From HXMU1420-13 sp034669965 (GTDB lineage Bacteria > Bacteroidota > Rhodothermia > Balneolales > Balneolaceae), in assembly GCA_034669965.1 (NCBI GenBank), contig JAXMOK010000001.1, positions 868,001-932,000 on the forward strand: a stretch of DNA of 64,000 bases, read 5' to 3'. Below are positions 52,521-62,523 of this stretch, one piece after another (the stretch's first letter is position 1; every line of letters begins with the position of its first letter). The position numbers were made by a program, and so were the translations under genes. The notes beneath the pieces are model-generated. The model saw nothing but the letters and a program-made list of their open reading frames with translations. It searched no databases and was not told where the DNA came from.

Positions 52521-53821
52521 GAATTTTTGCTACATTCTTATTGATTTTACTCGTACTTGCGCCCTTAGTATCAGCTCAAACCTATGAAGAGAAGCGCAAG
52601 GAGATATTAACCCGGCAAACCAACACTCGTGCCGAGATTAATGTACTGGATGCCCGTATCAGAACATACCAGCAGCGGATTCAAGACACTGAAAACCGAT
52701 ACGAAGAGCTATACAAGAAGTATCAAAATGTAAATAGGCTTATTTCTTTACAGGATGATAAAATATCGACGCTCGAGCTTGAACAACGTCAAATTCAAGA
52801 AGAAATCGAGCTTACCGAAAGTGAAATTTCACTTCGAGAAAAAGATTTAGAGCAGCTCAAACAAAACCTCCGCGAAATTTTACTTTACACCTATAAAAAT
52901 GGTCGCGCCTCAAACTTAGAACTCATTGTTACAGCGGGTTCCATCAACCAAATGGTGATTCGGAGTTATTACTTACAAAAGCTGGAAGAGCAGAAAGAAA
53001 AGCAAGCGGAACAGATTCGTGTTCGCCAACGAGAGCTGGAAGGTGTAAAAGAGGACCTTCAGGAAAGTTTAGTTAAAAACGAATTAGTCCTTGATGAAAT
53101 CAAAGATGAGAAAGTGACTTTAAGCTCTCAGCAGGCAATTCAGCGCAATAACGTGGAAAAGATTAAAGAAGAAAGCACTGATTTGCTCTCGGAGTTACGC
53201 AAAATCAGACAACAACGTGAGAATTTAGAAACTACAATTTCAACGTTAATTTCGATGGAAGATGAATTGCGTAAAGCTAATAATGAACGTTTAGAACGTC
53301 TCGCTGCAGCTCGCAATATTGCCGATGCTGCCCGTAGAGCTGAAGAAATTGCAAAATACTCCACCCCAACTACTAGTTCGTTTGTATCGAACGAAACTTT
53401 AGCCGCCTACGAACGCACATTTACTGCTTCTAAAGGTAGTCTGAAATGGCCGGTTGACTCCAAAACCGTATCTAAGAAATTTGGGATAACACGAAACCCT
53501 CTTTATGGTACCAGAACTGAACATCCCGGAATCAACATTGTAACCGATCCCGGCTCGGAAGTTCGTGTTGTTGCCGATGGGTACGTTTTTGCGATACAGC
53601 CAACTCCAGGATATGGGAATACAGTTTTTGTAAAGCATGGCTCTTATTTTACCGTTTATGGGAATTTAAGTCAGGTTAATGTTCAGAATTCAAGCATTCT
53701 TCGTGCCGGACAAATTGTAGGCTTATCAGGTACTGAGTCTTCTGAATTAGGGGAAACCGTGTTTTTTATGGTGCGAAAAAATAATACCGACTTAAACCCT
53801 GAAGAGTGGTTGGAACGTTAA
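52517..53821 (+). CDS. EnvC-like murein hydrolase activator with degenerate LytM domain
   Basis: This 434 aa protein has a signal peptide (ending LVSAQ), a long coiled coil (about 20-270, with heptads such as RENLETTISTLISMEDELRK), and a C-terminal LytM/M23 fold (about 310-430). The zinc ligands of active M23 enzymes are lost: HPGIN in place of HxGxD, VYGNLS in place of YxHLS, and ELGETVFFM in place of GPHLHFE. It is thus predicted to activate amidases rather than cut peptidoglycan, like E. coli EnvC. It overlaps DUF4292 by 4 bp. Confidence 0.88.
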   Translation: MRIFATFLLILLVLAPLVSAQTYEEKRKEILTRQTNTRAEINVLDARIRTYQQRIQDTENRYEELYKKYQNVNRLISLQDDKISTLELEQRQIQEEIELTESEISLREKDLEQLKQNLREILLYTYKNGRASNLELIVTAGSINQMVIRSYYLQKLEEQKEKQAEQIRVRQRELEGVKEDLQESLVKNELVLDEIKDEKVTLSSQQAIQRNNVEKIKEESTDLLSELRKIRQQRENLETTISTLISMEDELRKANNERLERLAAARNIADAARRAEEIAKYSTPTTSSFVSNETLAAYERTFTASKGSLKWPVDSKTVSKKFGITRNPLYGTRTEHPGINIVTDPGSEVRVVADGYVFAIQPTPGYGNTVFVKHGSYFTVYGNLSQVNVQNSSILRAGQIVGLSGTESSELGETVFFMVRKNNTDLNPEEWLER

Positions 53822-53915
53822 ATTCTTCAACCCGTTTTTCCTGCTATACACCATTTACTTCTTTCTTTTGTAATTTAAGGCTCAAATCCTGAATTCAATC
53901 TAACCATTTATCGCA

Positions 53916-54386
53916 TTGGACAACCTTCCACGACTCTCATTTTACCTTTCGGGCATTCTAATTGTATCAGCAGCATTCACGCTTTTTACCACCGATTTCT
54001 TAATAAAAATTGCTGATCCGGGCGTTACAGGCACTCTTTTTCTTCTCGCTTTTGGCTTAGTGTATATGAACATCACTTTTGTTGTAAGTCGCCGTTTTAT
54101 GCGCCGATTAGAAGGCACCAGCAATATCCCTTATTTATTTGCATTTCTTGTCGCATTGCCACCATTTGCCTGGTCCTTTATCCACGAAACTGGCCTGTTC
54201 GGTACAATTGAAACCGTGTATTTAATTACGTTAGTTTTCGGATGTGCCCTAGGCGGCTACTTTGGCCAGCGCACCGGCATTAAAGCTCAAGCAAAATTCA
54301 AAGAACAGCTGTATGAATATTTAAAGCAATCTGGGCAACTCCCTGATGAACTTAAACGGCCACACGATAATCTCAATAAAAACTAG
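53916..54386 (+). CDS. Small integral membrane protein of unknown family
   Basis: This 156 aa protein has four hydrophobic segments (about residues 9-28, 36-56, 72-90, 97-117) and then a basic cytoplasmic tail with a KFKEQLYEYLKQ helix. The start is a TTG at 53916, since the first ATG lies inside the second helix. It ends 3 bp before the M28 peptidase gene and is probably co-transcribed. I do not recognise it. A four-helix membrane protein with no cofactor motif cannot be placed. Confidence 0.6.
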   Translation: MDNLPRLSFYLSGILIVSAAFTLFTTDFLIKIADPGVTGTLFLLAFGLVYMNITFVVSRRFMRRLEGTSNIPYLFAFLVALPPFAWSFIHETGLFGTIETVYLITLVFGCALGGYFGQRTGIKAQAKFKEQLYEYLKQSGQLPDELKRPHDNLNKN

Positions 54387-54389
54387 ATC

Positions 54390-55766
54390 ATGAAACAATC
54401 GCTACTATTTACTCTGCTTTTCGTTTTTGCGCTTTCTTTTTCTATGAACACAAGCGCTCAGGTTACACCAGAAATTCTGCATACAATTGGTACTGCCGGA
54501 AGTCCTGATCGCCTTGAGAACGATATCAGAACGTTAGCAGATTTTGGAACTCGCCATACTTTATCCGATACCGTTTCGAACACCCGAGGAATTGGTGCTG
54601 CTCGCAGATGGATTAAAGCAGAATTTGAGAAAATTTCAGAAGAATGTGGTGGATGTTTGGAAGTGTTTTATGTGAGCGATTACATCGAAGGCGATGAAAA
54701 TTCGCGCATCCCGGTAACAACCAAAATTGTAAATGTGGTAGCAATACAACGTGGTACCGCCGATCCAAACCGATTTGTGATGATGAGTGGCGATATCGAC
54801 TCAAGAGTTTCTGATCCATTAGATGGCACTTCCGATTCACCAGGGGCTAATGATAATGCTTCAGGAATGGCCGGAGCAATTGAAGCCGCAAGAATTCTAA
54901 CTCAGTATGAGTTCCCAGGTTCTATAATTTACGCCGGATTGAGTGGCGAAGAACAGGGACTTTTTGGTGGTCAAATTTTAGCAGATTATGCCCTTGAGCA
55001 AGGCTGGAAAATTAAAGCCGTGCTAAATAACGACATGATTGGAAACATCAAAGGAATTAATGGGGTGATCAATAACACCACAGCTCGTGTTTTCTCGGAA
55101 GGCACCCGTGCTGTTGAAACCGAGCGTGAAGGTCGCATCCGCAGATTTACCGGTGGAGAAGTGGATTCTCCTTCTCGAAATATTGCCAGATATGTAGATA
55201 CGATGGCCGATAAATACATCCCCAACCTCGACATTATGATGGTTTATCGTTTGGATCGATTTGGACGTGGTGGGCATCACCGTCCATTCAACGCGGTCGG
55301 AATTCCCGGAGTTCGAATTATGGAAACCAACGAAAATTATGTGATGCAGCACCAAGACATTCGGGTAGAAGATGGCATTAAATATGGCGACACCATCGAT
55401 GGAGTTGACTTCGATTATGCAGCAAAGCTTACTAATCTGAATGCCGTTGTTCTGGCAGGAATGGCGTGGGCTCCAAGTCCACCAGCAAATGTACAGATTC
55501 GAGGTGCAGTACGCCCAAGTACAACTTTGAGTTGGGACGCGTTAGATGAAGAGCAAAATCCTCAGCTCTCGGGCTATAAAATTTACTGGCGATTAACCGA
55601 CCATAACCAATGGCAATGGAGTGTGTTTGTGCCGGCTGATCAAACCGAGCATACCCTTGAAAACGTAGTTATTGATAACTACCTATTTGGTGTAGCCGCT
55701 GTTTCAAAGGAAGGATTTGAAAGCCCGGTAGTATTTCCGGGACCAAACGGCAGTTTCGGCGAATAA
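54390..55766 (+). CDS. Secreted M28-family zinc peptidase with C-terminal fibronectin-like domain
   Basis: This 458 aa product has a signal peptide ending NTSAQ and an M28 aminopeptidase domain (about 45-350). Zinc-site motifs are SPGANDNASG (bridging Asp), SGEEQGLFG (catalytic Glu pair), NNDMIGN and RGGHHRPFN (His). The first ligand, usually His in SAHYDS, is Asp in SGDIDSR, a variant that may still bind metal. The last 90 residues form a fibronectin III-like strand domain (YKIYWRLTD). It is probably periplasmic or exported. Confidence 0.82.
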   Translation: MKQSLLFTLLFVFALSFSMNTSAQVTPEILHTIGTAGSPDRLENDIRTLADFGTRHTLSDTVSNTRGIGAARRWIKAEFEKISEECGGCLEVFYVSDYIEGDENSRIPVTTKIVNVVAIQRGTADPNRFVMMSGDIDSRVSDPLDGTSDSPGANDNASGMAGAIEAARILTQYEFPGSIIYAGLSGEEQGLFGGQILADYALEQGWKIKAVLNNDMIGNIKGINGVINNTTARVFSEGTRAVETEREGRIRRFTGGEVDSPSRNIARYVDTMADKYIPNLDIMMVYRLDRFGRGGHHRPFNAVGIPGVRIMETNENYVMQHQDIRVEDGIKYGDTIDGVDFDYAAKLTNLNAVVLAGMAWAPSPPANVQIRGAVRPSTTLSWDALDEEQNPQLSGYKIYWRLTDHNQWQWSVFVPADQTEHTLENVVIDNYLFGVAAVSKEGFESPVVFPGPNGSFGE

Positions 55767-55776
55767 TCCGGAAGGC

Positions 55777-57366
55777 TCAGGCTTCCGCTGATTTAGATTT
55801 TGAAACAATCTTTAGTTTTCTTCCGGTCACTTCTTCCAGTAAATTCGACTTTCGCATCGCGCCCCAGATTTCCAGCTGGGGTTCGTCGATGGTGGTGATG
55901 GTGAGCTTTAATTCTTCATCACTCTGTTCAACTTCAAGATGTTGAACATTCTGGTAATGGCTTCGATCCAGACCATCGGCCACTCTCAATATCCCCGAAA
56001 GTTTTCTTATCCGATCTTTCAATGGCTTGGGTAATTTCCAGAAATCAAGGTGGCGCTTTTTGGGGGTTGATCGCCGGTGATAACGTGCTACGTGCGCCAT
56101 TATCTCGATTTCGTCTTCCGAAAAGCCTTTGAGGTCGGCATTTCTTATTAGATAAAGTGCATGCTTGTGATGAGCTTTATGCGAAATATAATAACCGATA
56201 TCGTGCAGATAACACGCCAATTGAAGTAACTCCTTGTCTCCATCCGATAAATTGAGTTCTTCTTTTAAGTGATCAAAAATTGTATCCGCCAAATCGGCCA
56301 CATGGCGCGAATGTTTCTCATGCCAGTTGCACTTTCGAAGGAGCTCAAATACACTTCGGGTTCTTGGGTCTGCAAATTCTTCACCCGATGGCAACCCAAT
56401 CATTTCGTTTTTGAGATATCGAATAATGATTCCTTCTCGAAGCGCTTGAGTTGAAATCTTAACCTGCTCAATATCAAAGGCAGTGAGTAGCCATTTTACA
56501 AGTACTACCCCAGTATTTATAAAACGAACTCTTTTTGCATCCAACCCTTTCACATTCAATCGAGCAGCTTCATCTAGATGTATGAATTCCTGATAAAAAG
56601 CCATGAAATCATCGCGCGTGTAGCTAAACTCGTTGAGTGTAATATCTACCGGGAGCCCCTTTCTGGCAGCTATAATTAACGCTATGGCCTGCATGGTACC
56701 CGATGATCCGATAATCGTTTGAACATTATATTTATCAATCTCCGGTTTTAAACCTTCAAGTACCCCAGCATAGTGCTCCTCGAGTCGGGTTATATCTTTT
56801 TCAGTGATAGGATCGTCGGGGGCAAAAATATCGGTCATTCTGGAAACCCCGATTTTTTTACTCATCAAAAAGTGAAACTCATATCTATTCAATATGATAA
56901 ACTCTACGCTACCCCCACCGATATCAACAACCATTTCAGCTTGGTCTTTCAACATTAAGCCATGTTGCACCGCATAACCGATGAGCTCAGCCTCAACAGT
57001 GCCCGGAATTGCATTTATTTTTATCCCAACTTGATCGATGCTGGCTTGAATAAACTCGCCTCCATTTTCAGCTTCTCGAATAGCGCTGGTTGCATACGCC
57101 AATATCTTTTCTACTTCGTAGCTATCGCAAAGCACTTTAATTTTTTTTAAGGCCTCTATTCCACGTGCAAATGCATCATCAGCAAGCCGAGTTCCTAACC
57201 CACCTTTTGCTAATTCTACCATTTCTTTAAGATCATCTAATCGCCTGAAACTGCCATCAGTATATAAATCTGCAATTACAGCATGAAAAGAATTGGTTCC
57301 CAAATCGATGGCTGCTATGCGTTTAACAAATTTAGGCTGTGAATCGTCTGATCCGATAATATCCAT
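55777..57366 (-). CDS. Ppx/GppA phosphatase family protein with HD domain
   Basis: This 529 aa member of the exopolyphosphatase / pppGpp phosphohydrolase group has an actin-like N-terminal part (AAIDLGTNSFHAVIADL, residues 18-34; VVDIGGGSVEFII about 145) and a C-terminal HD-type domain (YLHDIGYYISHKAHHKHA about 391). The length fits Ppx. Substrate (polyphosphate or pppGpp) cannot be fixed from the sequence. The 5' end faces the S8 protease gene, with only a 106 bp spacer for two promoters. Confidence 0.85.
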   Translation of the reverse strand: MDIIGSDDSQPKFVKRIAAIDLGTNSFHAVIADLYTDGSFRRLDDLKEMVELAKGGLGTRLADDAFARGIEALKKIKVLCDSYEVEKILAYATSAIREAENGGEFIQASIDQVGIKINAIPGTVEAELIGYAVQHGLMLKDQAEMVVDIGGGSVEFIILNRYEFHFLMSKKIGVSRMTDIFAPDDPITEKDITRLEEHYAGVLEGLKPEIDKYNVQTIIGSSGTMQAIALIIAARKGLPVDITLNEFSYTRDDFMAFYQEFIHLDEAARLNVKGLDAKRVRFINTGVVLVKWLLTAFDIEQVKISTQALREGIIIRYLKNEMIGLPSGEEFADPRTRSVFELLRKCNWHEKHSRHVADLADTIFDHLKEELNLSDGDKELLQLACYLHDIGYYISHKAHHKHALYLIRNADLKGFSEDEIEIMAHVARYHRRSTPKKRHLDFWKLPKPLKDRIRKLSGILRVADGLDRSHYQNVQHLEVEQSDEELKLTITTIDEPQLEIWGAMRKSNLLEEVTGRKLKIVSKSKSAEA

Positions 57367-57472
57367 ATACTTTAACTTGTCATTTAATGTACTAAATAGT
57401 GAAGTAGCTCTGTTTTTAATATCACGAATAACCTACTTTTCTACCAAATTCATCAAGCACACTTTAGATTTT

Positions 57473-60391
57473 ATGCGCCTTTTAACTTTATCGACTCTAT
57501 TAGTAGTCATTTTCACTGTTTCAGCTCAGTCTCAATCAACCGCTCCATCCTATTTCGATGGTACATTGATTGTAAAATTCGAAGACTTCGACAATGTACA
57601 AAAACTTAATCCGGCAATGACTAAGGAAGTTGTTCAGACGAATGTTACGAATGCATTAGCCAAACATGGGTTAATATCAGAAAAACAGCTTTGGAGCGAC
57701 CAACTAAACCAAGCATTTCGCCGAACAACTATCGAAAAACGGAAATTAGCACCTAGCTCTGAGATCACACGATCCATCAGCCGTATTGTGGAATACAAAT
57801 ACACTTCACAGATCGACCCGTTAATGCTGGCTCGAAAAATATCAAACATGCCGGGCGTAGAATATGCCGAGCCTCGCTATTTGAGAATGACCAGCCTTGT
57901 GCCAAACGATCCAATGGATAATGCATACACTACAGTTCATAATTTCCCAGAAGCTTGGGATGTGAGCACCGGAAGCGAAGAAGTAATTATTGGTATAATT
58001 GATAGCGGTGTGAACTACAAAAACGTCGATCTTAAGAATAAACAATGGTTTAACGAAGACGAAATTCCTGACAACGGTATTGATGATGACGAAAATGGCT
58101 TCGTTGATGATTATTTAGGTTGGGATTTTTGGGAAAGTGGTACTACCATTTTTAATCTTGAAGAAGATAACGACCCAATGGCTGCACATAGTGATCACGG
58201 TACGCACGTTGCAGGAATTGCTACAGCCGAAGCGAATAACGGAATTGGAATAACCGGAACAGGTTACAACAGCCGGTATATGGCAATCAAAGCCGGTGGT
58301 ATAGAGGATGATCCTAGTTCTGAAGTAGATGAATCTCGTTTAGTTGGTTTCGGTTACGACGGCATCCTTTATGCAGTAGCAAATGGTGCCGATATTGTAA
58401 ACTTAAGCTGGGGTGGCCCCGGTTTAGCGAACGCCGAACAGGACATTATCACCTTTGCGGTTGATGCAGGCCTTGTAATTGTTGCCGCTAGTGGCAACGA
58501 TAATACTACTGAAATGAGTTCGCCGGCCTCTTATGATGGTGTTCTATCGGTTGGTAGCATAACCAGCACATCCCAACGTTCATCGTTCTCTAATTACGGT
58601 TATACCGTTGATGTTTTCGCCGTTGGTTCAGGCGTGCTTAGTACCGCCGGCTTCGATTCTACCACTTATCTAATCAAAAGTGGCACATCAATGGCTTCAC
58701 CCGTAGTTGCTGGTCTTGCAGGATTGATCAAAGCACAAAACCCGAGCTGGTCGCCTCGCAGGATTATTCACCAGATCAGATCATCCTCTGATGCTTTTGA
58801 TAACGTAAGTGACCCACTGTTATACGGCAAAGGCATTATGAACGCAAAAGCTTCACTTACTACACCATTACCCGGTCTTTCAATCAGAGCACTCGCTATT
58901 TCAGATACCGAAGGTAATTCGTTAAGTGTTGGTGAAAGTGGCGTTATTGAGCTTACTGTAGCTAACTATGGGGAAGCCACTACAGCCCTGAATATAACTT
59001 TAGAAGCATTTCAAGAAGATCTGGTCATCACTAATGGTGAAGTTTCTGCCGGAGCATTAGCCTCCGACGATTCTACTCAAATTGAGTTTACATTCGACAT
59101 TCCGGAAGGATATGACTTGAGCGATCCACCTACATTTGTTGTTCGTTTTTCTGATGAAGCCAGTGGATATACCGATTTCGACGTTATACAATTTGATGAT
59201 TTAAACTTCGGCGTGATGAATGGCAACAATGTTACCATGTCGTTTGGTGCAAATGGCACCATAGGCTTTTCTGATCCATCGGCGGCTACAGGCGGCGTTG
59301 GATTTATACCTAATGGCTTTACCAATATTTTGTACGAAGCCGGTATTATTATGATGGAAGGCGGAAATCCATTTATGAATGAGGAGCCAAAAATTTCAAA
59401 TAACGTCAGAAACGCATCCGGTTTTTACGATTCAGACTTCGATCCAGACATTCCCTTTGCGGTTGATAATAGTGGTGAAATTGCTACCGTAGCAGGCACT
59501 GGTACATTTGTTCCAAATAGTTTTGCCGACTTAGACGGCGTTGCTGTTCAAATTAACAGCTATGCATTTAATGAAACGGGTATTGAAAACACTGTGTACA
59601 CGCAATATGCCATAAAGAATATCACTTCGGATACATTTGAAGATTTTTACCTTGGTATTTTTACAGATTGGGATGTAGACAATTACGCGAACAATAGTGT
59701 CCTATTCGATCCAAAAAATGAGTTCATGTATATTTATGATCCATCCTCACAAGCAAATTATCCGTTTGTAGCAGTAATTCCTATGCAAACAGCCTCAGGG
59801 AATATTGCAATTAATAACGGCTATGAGGGCAACGAGTCGGACTACAGATTCAATATTTATGATGGTTATGACGACAAAGAGAAAGAAAATTCATTAAAAG
59901 CTGGCCTTAATAATACCGGTGTAAACAGTTCCGATGTATCTACAGTCGTATCTTCGGGTCCTTACGAGTTTAACCCGGATGTTACCATCAAGTTAGGCTT
60001 TATGTACGTGTATGGAGCAGATTACCCGTCATTACGAGACAATGTAATTGCAAGCAAAGATCGCTTTGTGTTCGAAGTAGATGAACCGGGCGTGTATACA
60101 AGTAGTGAATTTGAATCAGAAGTTCCGTTAAGCACCAATTTGCAACAGAATTATCCGAATCCATTTAACCCTTCAACTCAACTAACATTTGAGCTAGCTG
60201 AGACGGGGATGACGCAATTATCTATTTATAACGTACTTGGTCAAGAGGTTCAAACCTTAGTAAATGAAGTTCGATCTGTCGGTAAATACGTTCTGGATTT
60301 CGATGCCTCTTCTTTGAACAGTGGTATTTATTTTGCTGTTTTAAAAACTGCCAACACATCCAAAACCATAAAGATGACACTCATCAAATAA
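57473..60391 (+). CDS. Secreted S8 subtilisin-like protease with T9SS sorting module
   Basis: This 972 aa protein starts at the ATG at 57473. An earlier in-frame start would run into the divergent Ppx gene and lose the signal peptide. It has a signal (MRLLTLSTLLVVIFTVSAQ), a propeptide-like part, and a peptidase S8 domain with D177 (IIDSGVN), H242 (DHGTHVAG) and S406 (GTSMASPVV). Further beta-rich domains follow, then a C-terminal sorting module (NYPNPFNPST ... LGQEVQTLVNE ... SGIYFAVLK). It is predicted to be exported by T9SS to the surface or medium. Confidence 0.93.
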   Translation: MRLLTLSTLLVVIFTVSAQSQSTAPSYFDGTLIVKFEDFDNVQKLNPAMTKEVVQTNVTNALAKHGLISEKQLWSDQLNQAFRRTTIEKRKLAPSSEITRSISRIVEYKYTSQIDPLMLARKISNMPGVEYAEPRYLRMTSLVPNDPMDNAYTTVHNFPEAWDVSTGSEEVIIGIIDSGVNYKNVDLKNKQWFNEDEIPDNGIDDDENGFVDDYLGWDFWESGTTIFNLEEDNDPMAAHSDHGTHVAGIATAEANNGIGITGTGYNSRYMAIKAGGIEDDPSSEVDESRLVGFGYDGILYAVANGADIVNLSWGGPGLANAEQDIITFAVDAGLVIVAASGNDNTTEMSSPASYDGVLSVGSITSTSQRSSFSNYGYTVDVFAVGSGVLSTAGFDSTTYLIKSGTSMASPVVAGLAGLIKAQNPSWSPRRIIHQIRSSSDAFDNVSDPLLYGKGIMNAKASLTTPLPGLSIRALAISDTEGNSLSVGESGVIELTVANYGEATTALNITLEAFQEDLVITNGEVSAGALASDDSTQIEFTFDIPEGYDLSDPPTFVVRFSDEASGYTDFDVIQFDDLNFGVMNGNNVTMSFGANGTIGFSDPSAATGGVGFIPNGFTNILYEAGIIMMEGGNPFMNEEPKISNNVRNASGFYDSDFDPDIPFAVDNSGEIATVAGTGTFVPNSFADLDGVAVQINSYAFNETGIENTVYTQYAIKNITSDTFEDFYLGIFTDWDVDNYANNSVLFDPKNEFMYIYDPSSQANYPFVAVIPMQTASGNIAINNGYEGNESDYRFNIYDGYDDKEKENSLKAGLNNTGVNSSDVSTVVSSGPYEFNPDVTIKLGFMYVYGADYPSLRDNVIASKDRFVFEVDEPGVYTSSEFESEVPLSTNLQQNYPNPFNPSTQLTFELAETGMTQLSIYNVLGQEVQTLVNEVRSVGKYVLDFDASSLNSGIYFAVLKTANTSKTIKMTLIK

Positions 60392-60393
60392 CA

Positions 60394-61359
60394 GTGTCTA
60401 CCGATACCCATTCAAAGTTAAAAACGCCTATTAAAGCTACTTTTAAAAGTGCTAAATGGGCGTTTAATGGGCATGTTCATACTGTGGCTTCTTCGCAGTT
60501 TCTCCCCATTGCTGAGGTGGATTGCAACAGAGTTGAGATTCCAACTCCCGACGAAGATTTTCTTGAACTTGACATTGCTGATGGGGATACTGATAAACCG
60601 GTAGTTACCATTTTCCATGGGCTAGAAGGTAGCTCAGAACGCTTTTACGTGCGTAACTTGATGGCAGAGTTGAGCCTCCATGGTTTAACTTCAATAGCCA
60701 TGAATTTTCGTGGATGTGGAAGCCGAATCAACGAAAAACCTCGGTTTTATCATTCCGGTGAAACCAGCGATTACTTTACACTGTTCGATTGGATTCAACA
60801 TCAATATCCCGATCGAAGGATTTATGCAGTTGGGTTTTCACTCGGTGCTAATGCGCTCATAAAATCGCTCGGTGAAACTCTAAAGAATCATCCCGTAACA
60901 AAAGCGGTTGCTGTTTCGCCACCTTACGATTTAAAACGTGGATCAATAAACCTACAGACAGGTTTTAACCGGGTATATGAATTTCGATTCATGCGTACTC
61001 TACGTAATAAACTTCAATTAAAACAAGACCAATTCCCCAACATACCTAATTTCCACGGATCTACACTCTATGATTTTGACGATCAAATCACCGCGCCAGT
61101 TCATGGATTCGACAATGCAGATCATTATTACGAGTCTTGTTCATCGAAAGGTTTTTTAGGTGATGTGAAAACGCCATTGCTAATTATTCATAGCAAACAA
61201 GATACCCTTACACCACTGGAATATGCTCCGTTTTCTGTGATCGAAAGTAATCCAAACATCTCAACTATTTTTACCAAGCGAGGCGGCCATGTTGGGTTTA
61301 TATCTTCTCCTCGAAACTGGCTGAATCAAACCATTGTTGAATGGTTAATGCAGTACTAG
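60394..61359 (+). CDS. YheT family alpha/beta hydrolase
   Basis: This 321 aa hydrolase resembles YheT/ABHD1-3. It has FNGHVHTV near the N terminus, the oxyanion strand IFHGLEGSS, MNFRGCGSR, the nucleophile Ser in GFSLGANALI, the Asp in HSKQDTLTP and the His in RGGHVGF. It probably acts on esters or lipids, but the substrate is not known. The start is a GTG 2 bp after the S8 stop. Co-transcription with the protease is possible. Confidence 0.85.
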   Translation: MSTDTHSKLKTPIKATFKSAKWAFNGHVHTVASSQFLPIAEVDCNRVEIPTPDEDFLELDIADGDTDKPVVTIFHGLEGSSERFYVRNLMAELSLHGLTSIAMNFRGCGSRINEKPRFYHSGETSDYFTLFDWIQHQYPDRRIYAVGFSLGANALIKSLGETLKNHPVTKAVAVSPPYDLKRGSINLQTGFNRVYEFRFMRTLRNKLQLKQDQFPNIPNFHGSTLYDFDDQITAPVHGFDNADHYYESCSSKGFLGDVKTPLLIIHSKQDTLTPLEYAPFSVIESNPNISTIFTKRGGHVGFISSPRNWLNQTIVEWLMQY

Positions 61360-61402
61360 AACTGTATCTTTCACAGAATTGATAACAAAAAGTAGATTAA
61401 CG

Positions 61403-62359
61403 ATGGTAATCATCATAGGAGCTGGCCCAATAGGCTTGGCGACAGGTATTCAGCTCAAGAGAAAAGGTATCCCTTTTAGGATTATTGAACGGGGTAGCCT
61501 TGTTCATTCGCTGTTTAAATACCCCACCAATATGACGTTTTTCTCGACCTCGGATCGGCTCGAAATTGGGGACATTCCGTTTATTTCTCATGGTCCTAAG
61601 CCCACTCGTAGCGAAGCTTTGGAATATTATCGCCGGGCAGCTGAACATTACGATTTACCCATTAATATGTATGAGTCGGTAGTTCGCGTGGATGGTGAGG
61701 ACGGCAGTTTTACGGTAGTGACGGATAAAGCAGAATACAAAGCTAGTAAAGTAGTAGTGGCAACAGGGTTTTATGGAACTGCAAATAGGATGAATGTACC
61801 GGGTGAGGATTTGCCAAAAGTTAAACACTACTACGATGAACCCCATCCTTATGCATGGCAAAATGTGCTTGTTGTAGGTGCCGGTAATTCCGGTGTTGAT
61901 GTGGCTCTTGAATGCTATCGATCGAACGCTAATGTTACCATGGTAGTCCGCTACGGAGAGATTAAGAAGTCGGTAAAATACTGGGTGAAGCCTGATATAG
62001 AAAACCGAATTAAAAATGGCGAAATTAAGGCCTACTTCAATTCAGAAATCAAAGAAATCAGAGAAACGGACGTAGTACTTACAACTCCTGAAGGCGAAGT
62101 AACAATCGATAATGATTTCGTGCTGGCGATGACCGGTTATCACCCAAATTATGCACTTATGGATGCTTTGGGTATAGAATTAACCGACGATGAAAAATGT
62201 ATGCCTATCCACAAAGAAGATTCGTTGGAAACCAATCGCAAAGGAATGTATGTAGCCGGTGTTGTGTGTGGAGGGATGGATACCAGCCGGTTATTTATCG
62301 AAAATTCGAGAGTTCACGCGGATCAGATTGCGGAACATGTAGCCAACTCATTAAAATAA
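61403..62359 (+). CDS. ypdA: YpdA family bacillithiol disulfide reductase-like flavoprotein
   Basis: This 318 aa pyridine-nucleotide oxidoreductase has VIIIGAGPIGLATG at the start (FAD) and VLVVGAGNSGVDVALE near residue 153 (NADPH). No redox-active CxxC is present, as in YpdA/Bdr, which is thought to reduce bacillithiol disulfide. It starts at the ATG at 61403; an upstream TTG would only add eight residues before the FAD loop. Its stop lies within the terminal A-run that serves the minus-strand SRP RNA. Confidence 0.85.
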   Translation: MVIIIGAGPIGLATGIQLKRKGIPFRIIERGSLVHSLFKYPTNMTFFSTSDRLEIGDIPFISHGPKPTRSEALEYYRRAAEHYDLPINMYESVVRVDGEDGSFTVVTDKAEYKASKVVVATGFYGTANRMNVPGEDLPKVKHYYDEPHPYAWQNVLVVGAGNSGVDVALECYRSNANVTMVVRYGEIKKSVKYWVKPDIENRIKNGEIKAYFNSEIKEIRETDVVLTTPEGEVTIDNDFVLAMTGYHPNYALMDALGIELTDDEKCMPIHKEDSLETNRKGMYVAGVVCGGMDTSRLFIENSRVHADQIAEHVANSLK

Positions 62360-62465
62360 AAAAAAGGGCAAGCGACCTATATCACGTCGCTACGACCAAA
62401 TTACCGTTGCTGCATTCCTGCCCTGGCGGAGTTCAAAGGGAGCTGACTGTATAGGACTTGCCCTT
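62360..62465 (-). ncRNA. ffs: Signal recognition particle RNA, bacterial small type
   Basis: The minus strand shows a long stem with complementary ends (AAGGGCAAG...CTTGCCCTT) and the conserved SRP apical part CAGGGCAGGAATGCAGCAAC, followed by a T-rich terminator. This RNA binds Ffh and targets nascent membrane proteins. The boundaries are estimated from the closing stem. The T-run overlaps the ypdA stop, so the two genes are tightly convergent. Confidence 0.9.
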
Positions 62466-62523
62466 AGAACGGTAAAGATAAGGTGAATCTGATGAACATC
62501 CAACCAAATCTGAAAGCATTTTT

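Noticed and set aside
57293..57472. N-terminal extension of the S8 protease gene
   Set aside because: It overlaps the 5' end of the divergent Ppx/GppA gene and would bury the signal peptide at residue 61. The ATG at 57473 gives a clean signal.
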